From contig CAIJVU010000036.1 in the NCBI GenBank assembly GCA_903824185.1, positions 62,001-126,000 on the forward strand: a stretch of DNA of 64,000 bases. Direction: 5' to 3'. Shown one piece after another: positions 37,752 to 46,534 of this stretch. Below the pieces are notes generated by a model, which was not told where the DNA came from, ran no database searches, and saw nothing but the letters and a program-made list of their open reading frames with translations. The translations under genes and the position numbers were made by a program. The stretch comes from an uncultured Hyphomicrobiales bacterium. Its GTDB lineage: Bacteria; Pseudomonadota; Alphaproteobacteria; Rhizobiales; Beijerinckiaceae. The number at the start of each line of letters is the position of its first letter. Within the stretch, counting starts at the first letter, position 1.

Positions 37752-40688
37752 ATGCTTGCCCTTCCTGCCGCAGGGCTTTACCTAAAACACTCTTGGCCGA
37801 AACAGGATCACATTTTGCTGCCCCAACACATTCTCCGTGTCCTTTTCAGCATGACCTTCCTGCTTGCCAGCCTCGCCGCGCAAGCTGTCGAGCCCGTGCG
37901 GCTGCTGCCCAGCACCACCGTGATTGACCTGTTGCGCCAAGTCGAATTCCACCGCACCGACGGCGACGCGATCCAGATCTCCACCGCTCCCGGAACCGAC
38001 GGCATTGTCCGCCGCATGGCCATCAGCGCCAAGGACAATGGAACCAATCCGGACTGGATCGTTTTCGCGTTGAAAAACGACTCGGAAGAAACCATCACCC
38101 GCTGGCTGGTGGCCCCGCATTTTCACATGATCGGTTCGGGCATTTTATTGCCTGATCTCGGGGCCACGCGCATCACCGCGGTGACATCAAGCGCCGGTGA
38201 TCCGCCTGAGCGTATCGACAGTCCGGAAGCCGATATTTTTGAAATCACGCTGGAAGCGGGCGCGGTGGTCACCTATGTGGCAGAACGCGCCTCGCCCCTT
38301 TTGCCGCAACTGACCCTCTGGTCGCCTGACAGCTACAAAGACCGGCTGAGCCGTCTCACGCTTTATCACGGCATGGTGATCGGCATTTCGGGATTGCTGG
38401 CGCTGATCCTGACCATTGCCATTGTTATTCGCGGCGCCTTGATTTTTCCGGCGGCCGCAGCACTGGCCTGGTCCGTCTTGGCCTATATCAGCGTTGATTT
38501 CGGTTTTCTCGCGCAATTGCTGAAACTGACCCCTGAAGCCGAACGCATCTATCGGGCGGGGTCGGAAGTTGCGCTGGCAGCCACATTGGTGGTGTTTTTA
38601 TTCGCCTATCTCAACCTCAACCGCTGGCATGTGCGTTACGGACAATTCACGCTGGGTTGGGTCGGCTTGCTGTTGGCGTTGATTTTTCTGGCTTGGTACA
38701 ATCCGGCACTGGTCGCGGGGATTGCGCGCTTTTCAATCGGCGCGATTGCAGTCATCGGTTTTGTGCTGATCGTCTATCTCTCCACCCATGGCTATGACCG
38801 CGCGGTGTTGCTGATCCCCACTTGGTTCTTGCTGCTGATCTGGGTGGCGGGGATCGGCTTTATTTTGATGGGGCGTTTGCAAGACGAATTGGCGCCGGTG
38901 ATCGCGGTCGGTGTGATTGTGATCTTGGTGATGCTGGTGGGCTTCACGGTGATGCAGCATGCCTTTTCGAGCGGCGTGTTGTCGCATGGGCTGGTGAGCG
39001 AAAGCGAGCGCAAAGCACTGGCCTTGAACGGATCGGGCGACTCGGTTTTTGACTGGGATGTGATCTCCGACAAAGTCACGGTGGGTATCGAGATCGAAAC
39101 CGCCTTGTCGATGACCGAAGGGGAATTGTCCGGCCCTGCAGCGCGCTGGGTTGAATTGCTGCATCCCTTCGACCGTGACCGCTTCCGTGCCACGCTGGAT
39201 GCCGCCTTGGAACAGGCGCGCGGACGCATCCAGCTCGATTTCCGCCTGCAAGGCAATGACGGGCATTATCTCTGGTTCCAGTTGAAATCACGCCCCTTGG
39301 TGGCCGAAGACGGCTCCGTGATCCGGATTGTCGGCACGCTGACCGAGACCACCGGCAACAAGCTCGCCGAACAACGCATTTTGAAAGATGCCGTCAGAGA
39401 CCATCTGACGGGCTTGCCCAATGAGCGACTGTTCATTGATCGGGTGACGCATTTGCTGTCGCTGACGCGCGGGGGTGAAAATATCCGTTCCACCGTGATG
39501 ATGGTGGATCTGGATCGCTTCCGCAGTCTGAATGAACGCATGGGCGTTGCGGGCGGCGATACGATTTTGCTGACCATGGCCCGCCGCATCGGCCGCTTGC
39601 TGCGCCCGCAAGACACTTTGGCGCGGTTGGGGGCGGATCGCTTTGCCATTTTGCTGTTGTCGGAACGCGAGCCCGGACCCATTACCGCCTTTTCCGATGC
39701 CGTGCGCAAAACCATTGCCGCCCCTGTCAATTATGGCGACAAGGAAATTTCCCTGACCGCCTCCATCGGCATTGCCCTGCCCGACCCCAATGCCGAAACA
39801 GGACCGGATGATTTATTGCGCAATGCCGAAATTGCCATGACCCATGCCAAGCGCTTGGGTGGTGACCGCATCGACGTGTTCCGCCCCGCCATGCGGGCGC
39901 ATCGGACCGATCGTGCCGCTGTTGAAAGCGACTTCCAACAGGCTGTGGCCACACAGGCCATCCAAGTGCGCTTCGTGCCGATGGTGCGGCTGGAAGACCG
40001 CTCGATTATCGGCTTCGAGGCAGTGCCGCGCTGGGAAGCGCCAAGCTATGACACGCTGGCGCCGGGTGAAATTCTCGACATTGCAGCCGAAAACGGCTTT
40101 GCCAATGAGTTGACGCAAATTGTTCTGGAACAGGCAACGCATGAACTCAGCCTGTGGCAGGAGGCTTTGGAAGTCGAGCCGCCGATTTTCGCGACCGTCA
40201 ATATTTCCGGACGGCAATTGATCGAGCATGATCTCGTGCAAGACATCAAAGCCATTCTGGCGCGCCATTCGGTGCGGCGGGGATCGCTGCGTCTGGAAAT
40301 CACCGAAAACGGCGTGATGGACAATCCCGAATATGCGTCGCGCGTTCTCAACCGCTTGGCGGAAAACGGCATCGGCCTCATTCTCGATGATTTCGGCACC
40401 GGCTATTCCTCTTTGTCTTATTTGCAGCGCTTCCCCTTCGACATCATGAAAATTTCGCGCGTGTTGCTGCGCGAAGATGCCAGCGGCCAACGGCCCGCGA
40501 TTTTGCGCGCCGTGGTGGCCTTGGCGCAGGATCTCAATATGACGGTGGTGGCCGACGGGCTTGATCAGGAAAGCGATGCCAAAGCGCTGCAAGCGGTGGG
40601 TTGCGAATATGGCCAAGGCTATATCATCGGCCCGCCGATGACCGCCGCCCAAACCCGCTCTTTGCTGGGTGTGACCGGCCAAGCCTAA
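37752..40688 (+). CDS. 7TM sensor with degenerate GGDEF and non-canonical EAL domains
   Basis: A 978-residue membrane signalling protein. Order: signal peptide (about 30-48), periplasmic domain, seven membrane helices (about 205-430) of the 7TMR-DISM type, a PAS-like domain (about 435-540), GGDEF (about 550-710) and EAL (about 720-970). The GGDEF signature is replaced by GADRF (627-631), so cyclase activity is unlikely. In EAL, Glu756 (FEAV), VNISGRQL, LEITEN, Asp879-Asp880, Lys900 and QGY are kept, but the AEGVET loop reads ADGLDQ (Asp935) and KID reads KIS. It may bind or slowly hydrolyse c-di-GMP. It follows the M16 gene by 38 bp. Confidence 0.9.
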   Translation: MLALPAAGLYLKHSWPKQDHILLPQHILRVLFSMTFLLASLAAQAVEPVRLLPSTTVIDLLRQVEFHRTDGDAIQISTAPGTDGIVRRMAISAKDNGTNPDWIVFALKNDSEETITRWLVAPHFHMIGSGILLPDLGATRITAVTSSAGDPPERIDSPEADIFEITLEAGAVVTYVAERASPLLPQLTLWSPDSYKDRLSRLTLYHGMVIGISGLLALILTIAIVIRGALIFPAAAALAWSVLAYISVDFGFLAQLLKLTPEAERIYRAGSEVALAATLVVFLFAYLNLNRWHVRYGQFTLGWVGLLLALIFLAWYNPALVAGIARFSIGAIAVIGFVLIVYLSTHGYDRAVLLIPTWFLLLIWVAGIGFILMGRLQDELAPVIAVGVIVILVMLVGFTVMQHAFSSGVLSHGLVSESERKALALNGSGDSVFDWDVISDKVTVGIEIETALSMTEGELSGPAARWVELLHPFDRDRFRATLDAALEQARGRIQLDFRLQGNDGHYLWFQLKSRPLVAEDGSVIRIVGTLTETTGNKLAEQRILKDAVRDHLTGLPNERLFIDRVTHLLSLTRGGENIRSTVMMVDLDRFRSLNERMGVAGGDTILLTMARRIGRLLRPQDTLARLGADRFAILLLSEREPGPITAFSDAVRKTIAAPVNYGDKEISLTASIGIALPDPNAETGPDDLLRNAEIAMTHAKRLGGDRIDVFRPAMRAHRTDRAAVESDFQQAVATQAIQVRFVPMVRLEDRSIIGFEAVPRWEAPSYDTLAPGEILDIAAENGFANELTQIVLEQATHELSLWQEALEVEPPIFATVNISGRQLIEHDLVQDIKAILARHSVRRGSLRLEITENGVMDNPEYASRVLNRLAENGIGLILDDFGTGYSSLSYLQRFPFDIMKISRVLLREDASGQRPAILRAVVALAQDLNMTVVADGLDQESDAKALQAVGCEYGQGYIIGPPMTAAQTRSLLGVTGQA

Positions 40689-40735
40689 CCGGTTTGAGCG
40701 CCTGACGCGTTTGAACGTGAGAGTTTGAAAAGGGC

Positions 40736-41317
40736 CTAGGCGTGGCCTGTGATGGAAGACAGCTGGACGAGATCAATGCCGTTTTGTTGCAAGACGCGCT
40801 CATATTTATTGTCGATGCGCGGATCAAACAATAAAGACGGATCGACCGCACATGTGAGCCAGCCATCGCCTTGCAATTCGGTTTCGAGCTGGCCTGCGGA
40901 CCAGCCTGCATAGCCCAAGGCGAACAAGGTTTTTTCCGGTCCGCGCCCCTCCGCCATCAGGCGTAAAATATCGAGTGTTGAATTGAGATATAATTCATCG
41001 CCCACCAGCAGACTGGTTTCGGCGATTTTGATATCACCCGTATGCAACACGAAGCCGCGCCCCGGCTCGACCGGCCCGCCGCGCAAAACCATGGTGCGGT
41101 CCACAATGTCTTGTTGCCCGCCTTTGATATCAAGCTGGTCCAAGATCGAGGAGAACAAAAGATTGGTGGCGGCATGATTGACCACAATGCCCATCGCCCC
41201 TTCCGATGAATGCGCGCACATATAGATGACGCTGCGGGCAAAACGTTCGTCCTGCATGCCCGGCATCGCCACCAAAAACTGTCCTGCGCAATAATGGCTG
41301 TCGCCAAGCTTCATCAT
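40736..41317 (-). CDS. YqgE/AlgH family protein (UPF0301)
   Basis: A 193-residue member of the AlgH family: GQFLVAMPGMQDERFARSVIYMCAHSSEGAMGIVVNH is split across residues 10-46, followed by VLRGGPVEPGRGFVLH and GYAGWSAGQLETEL. The fold is known but the function is not; in some pseudomonads it affects alginate regulation. ATG 41315-41317 has AAAGG 5 nt upstream and is preferred over the GTG two codons earlier. It is divergent from the DsbD-N-like gene, with the peroxiredoxin further on. Confidence 0.93.
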   Translation of the reverse strand: MMKLGDSHYCAGQFLVAMPGMQDERFARSVIYMCAHSSEGAMGIVVNHAATNLLFSSILDQLDIKGGQQDIVDRTMVLRGGPVEPGRGFVLHTGDIKIAETSLLVGDELYLNSTLDILRLMAEGRGPEKTLFALGYAGWSAGQLETELQGDGWLTCAVDPSLLFDPRIDNKYERVLQQNGIDLVQLSSITGHA

Positions 41318-41425
41318 AATCACCTTTTGATAATGACTTCATGCTAGAATGACAAAGAGTTGGGAACAAGTCCCACTTTCTCATTCTTTTCTGAACCCAT
41401 TGGCCGCAAGGCCCCGAGACCACCC

Positions 41426-42292
41426 ATGCCTGATCCGTCTTTTGCAATGTTTCTAAGGCTTTTTCGAGTTGTTTGCGGGCTCCTCCTGCTCAACCTGCCC
41501 CTTTTGCCCGCCCATGCCCAAAGCCATGGCAACAGCAAATGGGCCAGCCTGCGTCTGTTCCAAGCCGAGCATCAAGCCGATGGAAGCTTTTGGGGCGGGC
41601 TGGAAATAGCCCTCAACCCCCATGTCAAAACCTATTGGCGCACGGTGGGCGAAGCGGGATTGCCGCCGCGTTTTGACTGGAGTGCGTCAGACAACCTCGC
41701 CGATCTGACCCTTGCCTGGCCTCGCCCGATCCGTTTCGAGGATGGTGGCGGTCAATCAATTGGCTATGACAAGACGGTTTTGCTGCCTTTCTTGATCAAA
41801 CCCATCAATCCGCAAAAACCCGTCACGCTTGATCTGACCATTGATTATGCGGTCTGCGAGAAATTATGCCTGCCGCAGCATGACCGCATCAAACTGGTTT
41901 TTGATGCCAACAAATCACCCGCCCCCGAGCTTGTGCAAGCTTTGCATCATGCCTTGGCGCTGGTGCCGCAAAAACGTGACTTGGGCAGTTCCGCGCATCC
42001 GTCCATCGAGCGGGTGATCAATGAAAGCGACATGATCCGGATTGATACCCGCCTTGATCCCGAGAGCCGTATCGAGGATGTCTTTGTTGAAGGGCCGGAT
42101 GGATGGGTCTTTGCAGCCCCTATTCTTCTGCAGGGGCCGGAAAATGGCCGGCAGAGTTTTCTCGTCAGCGTATTGGAACGGCCGCATCGCGACGACCAGC
42201 TGGCCAATCTGACGCTTTCGGTGACCCTCGTCACCAGAAACCTGTCGAGCGAAACCGTTCTCACACTCGACAAGCTAGGGCGCGCGCCCTAG
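41426..42292 (+). CDS. DsbD N-terminal-domain-like periplasmic protein
   Basis: A 288-residue exported protein with a signal peptide (MFLRLFRVVCGLLLLNLPLLPAHAQ) and an immunoglobulin-like domain like the alpha domain of DsbD: WRTVGEAGLPPRFDWSAS and the redox-like pair in IDYAVCEKLCLPQHD (C-x3-C). There are no membrane helices or thioredoxin domain, so it cannot itself carry electrons across the membrane; it may receive them from a separate partner. Starts at 41360 and 41447 are alternatives. It is followed after 97 bp by a peroxiredoxin. Confidence 0.82.
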   Translation: MPDPSFAMFLRLFRVVCGLLLLNLPLLPAHAQSHGNSKWASLRLFQAEHQADGSFWGGLEIALNPHVKTYWRTVGEAGLPPRFDWSASDNLADLTLAWPRPIRFEDGGGQSIGYDKTVLLPFLIKPINPQKPVTLDLTIDYAVCEKLCLPQHDRIKLVFDANKSPAPELVQALHHALALVPQKRDLGSSAHPSIERVINESDMIRIDTRLDPESRIEDVFVEGPDGWVFAAPILLQGPENGRQSFLVSVLERPHRDDQLANLTLSVTLVTRNLSSETVLTLDKLGRAP

Positions 42293-42389
42293 GTTACGCC
42301 TCACGCGCCCGTCATTGGCCGTGCGTTCCATCACGACGATCCTGTCCGTTACAAAATGTGCTTAACACGCTTGAAGGGAGACTGAATTC

Positions 42390-42875
42390 ATGACCATTGC
42401 TGTAGGCGCCCATTTGCCAGAAGCCACATTCCGCATCACCGCCGAAGGCGGGCCCGTGGCCAAAACAACCGCTGAATTGTTCAATGACCGCAAAGTGGTG
42501 CTGGTTGGTGTCCCGGGGGCTTTCACGCCCACCTGCGACCGCAATCATTTGCCCGGCTATATCAAACACGCCGCAGAAATCAAAGCCAAAGGCATTGATG
42601 CGATTTTATGCACCAGCACCAATGATGCTTTCGTGATGAAGGCCTGGGCGGAATCAACAGGCGGCAAAGACATCGTGGAATTTATTGCGGACGGCAACGG
42701 CGATTTCGCCAAGGCCATCGGCCTGTCTTTTGACGGTTCGGGCTTTGGCCTCGGGATCCGCTCGCAGCGTTATGCGATGGTGGTTGATCACGGCGTGGTC
42801 AAAAGCCTGCATATCGAAGACGCCCCCGGCAAAGCCGATATTTCCGGCGCGGAAGCCATGCTCAAATCGCTCTGA
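42390..42875 (+). CDS. Peroxiredoxin, Prx5 type
   Basis: A 161-residue thiol peroxidase that reduces hydrogen peroxide and organic hydroperoxides. The peroxidatic Cys is in VPGAFTPTCDRNHLPGY, and a second Cys occurs in DAILCTSTND. The Prx5/AHP-like pattern continues with DGSGFGLGIRSQRYAMVVD. GAAGGGAG lies about 9 nt upstream of ATG 42390. It ends 24 bp before a strong terminator. Proximity to the DsbD-N-like protein and YqgE suggests redox defence, but the location (no signal peptide) is cytoplasmic. Confidence 0.95.
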   Translation: MTIAVGAHLPEATFRITAEGGPVAKTTAELFNDRKVVLVGVPGAFTPTCDRNHLPGYIKHAAEIKAKGIDAILCTSTNDAFVMKAWAESTGGKDIVEFIADGNGDFAKAIGLSFDGSGFGLGIRSQRYAMVVDHGVVKSLHIEDAPGKADISGAEAMLKSL

Positions 42876-42898
42876 TTGCAGCTTGCTTCAAACCATCA

Positions 42899-42927
42899 AA
42901 CGGTCGCTTGCAAGCGGCCGTTTTTTT
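42899..42927 (+). terminator. Rho-independent terminator after the peroxiredoxin gene
   Basis: A 24-bp near-palindrome (AACGGTCGCTTG / CAAGCGGCCGTT, one G-U pair) is followed by a seven-T run. It overlaps the last codon of the convergent rnhA gene at 42926. Confidence 0.92.
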
Positions 42928-43390
42928 AGGCCGTCTTGATGCGCGGTGTGCCGAGATACGGGCTCATGCCCTCCCGCGCCAGACCATCCACCGCTTCATT
43001 CTCCGGATGGCCTGCATGGCCTTTCACCCAATGCCATGCGACCCGATGACGGGCTTGCGCCTCATCCAGCCTTTTCCAGAGATCATCGTTTTTAACAGGC
43101 TTTTTGGCGGCTGTTTTCCAGCCATTGCGCTTCCAGCCCTCAAGCCATTCGGTAATGCCCTGCCGCACATATTGCGAGTCCGTCCACAGATCGATGGCAC
43201 AGGGACGCGTCAATGTTTCAAGCGCCATGATCGCCGCCATCAATTCCATGCGGTTATTGGTGGTTTCGGCCTCGCCACCAGAAAGCGTGCGCCTTGCCTC
43301 GCCATAGATCAGCAAGACACCCCAACCGCCCGGCCCCGGATTACCCGAACAAGCGCCATCGGTGTATATCGTAACCCGCGCCTCGCTCAT
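42926..43390 (-). CDS. rnhA: Ribonuclease HI
   Basis: Degrades RNA in RNA-DNA hybrids. From ATG 43388-43390 it has 154 residues and the DEDD carboxylates in [34 protein letters not shown] and [12 protein letters not shown], with the substrate-binding [12 protein letters not shown] loop. The ATG overlaps the TGA of thrB by ATGA, and the much longer upstream frame is inside thrB. It is the third gene of ispH-thrB-rnhA. The window therefore carries both RNase H types (rnhB at 24 kb). Confidence 0.97.
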   Translation of the reverse strand: MSEARVTIYTDGACSGNPGPGGWGVLLIYGEARRTLSGGEAETTNNRMELMAAIMALETLTRPCAIDLWTDSQYVRQGITEWLEGWKRNGWKTAAKKPVKNDDLWKRLDEAQARHRVAWHWVKGHAGHPENEAVDGLAREGMSPYLGTPRIKTA

Positions 43391-44352
43391 CACGACAATC
43401 CGTAATCCCGCGCGCTTTCCCCACGCAAATGGAATCTGAGCTTGCGGAAATATTCCAACGGATCCTTGGGGCGCACCAGAGCACCGGCGGGAACATTCAG
43501 CCAGTCCACCAGCCGCGTCAGCATGAAGCGCAACGCAGCCCCCCGACACAAGAGCGGCAGCGCCTCGATCTCGGCAGGGCCCAACGCACGGATGGACTGG
43601 TATCCGGCCAGCATGGCCTGCCCTTTGGTCATATTGTAAGACCCGTCTTGTTCGAAACACCACGCATTCAAACAGATCGCCAGATCATAGGCCCAGGCAT
43701 CATTGCAGGCGAAATAAAAATCAATCAGCCCCGACAAACGCTCGCCGATGAAAAACACATTATCGGGAAACAAATCCGCATGAATAACACCCGATGGCAG
43801 ATCATCAGGCCATTGCGTTTCAAGCCCTTCGAGCACTTCACGGGTCATGTCATAAAGACCCGGCAAAACCTCGTCCGCACGGTGGCCGGCCTGTTCGAAC
43901 AAAGGACGCCATCCCGCGACAGACAAAGCATTGACGCGATGGCCTTTGAAATCGGCACCGGCAGCATGCAATTGCGCCAAGGCTTCGCCCACCGCTTGAC
44001 AATGGCGCGCGGAGGGTCGTTTCACGCCCATGCCGTCCAGAAAGGTGACAATCGCGGCTTTGCGGCCTGCAAGGGTTGAAAGCATCTCGCCCGAGCGCAA
44101 AGGCACCGGTTGCGGACAGGTCAGGCCTTTTTGCGCCAGATGCTGCATCAGGCCGATAAAGAACGGCAGATCCTCTTCCCGCACCCGCTTTTCATAAAGC
44201 GTTAAAATGTAAAAGCCCTCAGTGGTGTGCAGGAGATAATTGGAATTTTCAACCCCTTCGGCAATGCCTTTGGCCGACAAGACATCGCCGATGGCATAGG
44301 TGTTGATGAAGGCGGTGAGTTCGTCGTCACTGACATCGGTATAAACAGCCAC
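43390..44352 (-). CDS. thrB: Homoserine kinase (APH-fold, ThrB type II)
   Basis: Phosphorylates homoserine for threonine synthesis, upstream of ThrC. It belongs to the aminoglycoside-phosphotransferase fold and not the GHMP kinases: [17 protein letters not shown], the catalytic loop [14 protein letters not shown] and [18 protein letters not shown]. The 320-residue product starts at GTG 44350-44352 with GGGAG 8 nt before it, inside the end of ispH. Ends overlap rnhA by ATGA. Order ispH-thrB-rnhA is typical of alphaproteobacteria. Confidence 0.96.
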   Translation of the reverse strand: MAVYTDVSDDELTAFINTYAIGDVLSAKGIAEGVENSNYLLHTTEGFYILTLYEKRVREEDLPFFIGLMQHLAQKGLTCPQPVPLRSGEMLSTLAGRKAAIVTFLDGMGVKRPSARHCQAVGEALAQLHAAGADFKGHRVNALSVAGWRPLFEQAGHRADEVLPGLYDMTREVLEGLETQWPDDLPSGVIHADLFPDNVFFIGERLSGLIDFYFACNDAWAYDLAICLNAWCFEQDGSYNMTKGQAMLAGYQSIRALGPAEIEALPLLCRGAALRFMLTRLVDWLNVPAGALVRPKDPLEYFRKLRFHLRGESARDYGLS

Positions 44353-44355
44353 GTC

Positions 44356-45315
44356 TCACGCTCCCTGTGCATCGCGCAAGGCGCGCGGCAATGGAAAAAA
44401 CACGCTTTCATCGGCGGTGGAAACCGTCTCCACAACAACCTGATAGCGTTCGGCAAAGGCATCGATGATTTCTTCAACCAACACTTCAGGGGCCGAGGCA
44501 CCGGCGGTGATGCCAAGCCGTGACACGCCGCCAAAAAGCGCCCAGTCAATATCCGCCGCGCGCAGAACAAGGCGCGATATTTTGCATCCGGCACGCTCCG
44601 CAACTTCCCGCAAACGCTGCGAATTGGAGGAGTTGGGAGAGCCCACCACAATCATCGCGTCCACATCGGGGGCCACACGTTTGACCGCCTCTTGCCGGTT
44701 GGTGGTGGCGTAGCAGATGTCTTCTTTATGCGGGCCGACAATGTCGGGGAAACGCGCTTGCAAGGCGGCAACGACGGCTTGCGTGTCATCCACCGACAAA
44801 GTGGTTTGTGTGGCATAAGCAAGGCTTGTTTCATCCCGCACCTGAAGCCGGTCCACATCCTCAACCGTTTCCACCAGCAAGACAGCACCATCGGGCAATT
44901 GCCCCATGGTGCCGATCACCTCGGGATGACCGGCATGGCCGATCAAGACCACCGTCCGGCCGCGGCGAAAATGCAGCTCCGCCTCGCGATGCACTTTGGT
45001 GACCAGAGGGCAGGTGGCATCAAGCGCAAACAGATGGCGCGCCTTAGCCTCATCGGGGACGGATTTGGGCACGCCATGCGCCGAAAAAATCACAGGCGCC
45101 GAGCCATCCGGCACCTCGCTCAACTGATCGACAAAGACCGCCCCTTTGCGGCGCAGGCTCTCGACCACATATTTGTTATGGACGATCTCATGGCGCACAT
45201 AGACGGGCGCGCCGTAAAGCGCCAACGCTTGCTCGACCGCATCAATGGCCCGCACAACGCCTGCGCAAAAACCGCGCGGCGCGCACAGAAAAATATTCAA
45301 AACAGGTTTTGACAC
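44356..45315 (-). CDS. ispH: 4-hydroxy-3-methylbut-2-enyl diphosphate reductase
   Basis: The last MEP-pathway enzyme, making IPP and DMAPP with a [4Fe-4S] cluster. Three conserved Cys are seen: [13 protein letters not shown] (first), [12 protein letters not shown] (second) and [11 protein letters not shown] (third). The conserved Glu/Thr and [10 protein letters not shown] diphosphate-binding block is near residue 225. From GTG 45313-45315, with GAGG 5 nt upstream, it has 319 residues; a TTG one codon earlier is possible. It feeds the polyprenyl synthase, ctaB and ubiA in this window. Confidence 0.97.
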   Translation of the reverse strand: MSKPVLNIFLCAPRGFCAGVVRAIDAVEQALALYGAPVYVRHEIVHNKYVVESLRRKGAVFVDQLSEVPDGSAPVIFSAHGVPKSVPDEAKARHLFALDATCPLVTKVHREAELHFRRGRTVVLIGHAGHPEVIGTMGQLPDGAVLLVETVEDVDRLQVRDETSLAYATQTTLSVDDTQAVVAALQARFPDIVGPHKEDICYATTNRQEAVKRVAPDVDAMIVVGSPNSSNSQRLREVAERAGCKISRLVLRAADIDWALFGGVSRLGITAGASAPEVLVEEIIDAFAERYQVVVETVSTADESVFFPLPRALRDAQGA

Positions 45316-45406
45316 CAAGACCTCTGGCTCTCCGACCCACCCGCATTCAGTCCGTCTTGCTTGTGAAGCCTGATGGGGCGAGCGTCAAGCCGTCTCGCAG
45401 GGCCGC

Positions 45407-45422
45407 GCCCGCTCTTGCGGGC
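45407..45422. repeat. Strong GC hairpin upstream of ispH
   Basis: Perfect stem GCCCGC/GCGGGC with loop TCTT (plus strand), in the 202-bp divergent gap between ispH and the unassigned gene at 45518. No T run follows on either strand, so it is not a terminator; it would be in the ispH leader if transcription starts upstream of it. Confidence 0.5.
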
Positions 45423-45517
45423 CTGCCACAGAGCCGATGCTCCCAAGAGGCTGCAAAAGAGTTCAATTTTCTCCAAAACGGCCTATAGTCAGCCCAAGTT
45501 GATTCGGTAGAGGTAAC

Positions 45518-46126
45518 ATGGTCAATCCCTTCGATTTCATGGCCCAGACGGTCCCCCTGATGTTCCAGAGCCAAGGCGCACGCTTTGGCTGGGGCCCGCA
45601 AGAAACCATGCGCGCGACCGCTGCCCTGATGCCGGCCTTTTTGTTGGGGCTGCGCCAGCAGGCCCCAAGCCCGAGTGATTGGCTGACTTTTTTCCAGCCC
45701 GAACGGGTGCGGGCCACCGATCCCTTGCAATTGTTTTTCGGCGTAAAGCCCGCCTTAAACCCGATTGCCGAACAAGCAGCCATGATGTCGGGCATCAATG
45801 CCAAGCTGTTGCAAGATTTCATGCCGATGATGGCCGAGGCACTGGCCAAAAATATCAGCCAGAATTTTTCACAATTTTCACCCTTTGGCAAAGCCACGGA
45901 AACACCCGCCGAGCAAAGCGGGCAGGCTTTGGGGGAAATGATTGTGGCCATGATGGGTCTTGCGCCGGAAAAACCCGCTGCGGCCCCTGAGCCAGAGCCG
46001 GTCACCGATCCGATTGCGCAAAGCGTCGATGCCTTCGCACAAATGCTGGCGACCAGCCGCGAGGCGCAGGAAAATCATATCAAAGCGATGCAATCAATTT
46101 TAAGCCATATGATGGGCAAGCACTAA
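45518..46126 (+). CDS. Unrecognised Met/Gln/Ala-rich 202-residue protein
   Basis: I do not recognise this family. The protein has no signal peptide or clear membrane helix. It is rich in Met, Gln, Phe, Pro and Ala, beginning MVNPFDFMAQTVPLMFQSQ. It appears mostly amphipathic-helical with a Pro/Glu linker (PAAAPEPEPVTDP) and a terminal helix AQENHIKAMQSILSHMMGKH. Composition and helix pattern recall phasins, which coat polyhydroxyalkanoate granules, but no phasin motif or PHA gene is nearby, so this is only a suggestion. AGAGG lies 4 nt before ATG 45518. It is divergent from ispH. Confidence 0.75.
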   Translation: MVNPFDFMAQTVPLMFQSQGARFGWGPQETMRATAALMPAFLLGLRQQAPSPSDWLTFFQPERVRATDPLQLFFGVKPALNPIAEQAAMMSGINAKLLQDFMPMMAEALAKNISQNFSQFSPFGKATETPAEQSGQALGEMIVAMMGLAPEKPAAAPEPEPVTDPIAQSVDAFAQMLATSREAQENHIKAMQSILSHMMGKH

Positions 46127-46167
46127 AGAACGGACGGCAGCATCAAGCCTTGGATCAATGCCTTCGG

Positions 46168-46338
46168 TCAATCCAGCAATCCCGCAGGCAGTGTGGTGTG
46201 CCAATAGGTGGCCAAGGCTTCGGCGACCCCGATCAAAGACCAGATAATCCCCATCCCCAGCATCCAGATCAAAAACACATATTGCGCCAAAGGCTGGTTT
46301 TTACCTGACATCATGGAACGTAACGTGCGGCGCGTCAT
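46168..46338 (-). CDS. Small putative single-pass membrane protein
   Basis: A 56-residue reading frame from ATG 46336-46338, with AGG 6 nt upstream: a basic start (MTRRTLRSMMSGKNQ), one clear hydrophobic helix (YVFLIWMLGMGIIWSLIGVAEA) and a short tail. The frame extends upstream to 46473 with another ATG at 46389. I recognise no family. It lies between the convergent 45518 gene and the DMT transporter gene, which is transcribed toward it. Being short, it is a tentative call. Confidence 0.5.
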   Translation of the reverse strand: MTRRTLRSMMSGKNQPLAQYVFLIWMLGMGIIWSLIGVAEALATYWHTTLPAGLLD

Positions 46339-46534
46339 GCGTGACCTATCTTGAATACCCGACCAAGTTTTATCATCTGATGGCTTCATGTGCGCGCATA
46401 GACGCGCAAGAAAGACGAGGCCCGCAAACTGGGCTGGCACGGGTAACGAAAAGGTTAAGATCCGCGTTTTCACGCCAAGCGCCGATGCGCAAAGATCCGC
46501 GCATGGTGAACAGGTGGTAACCAGAAAGACCCTG

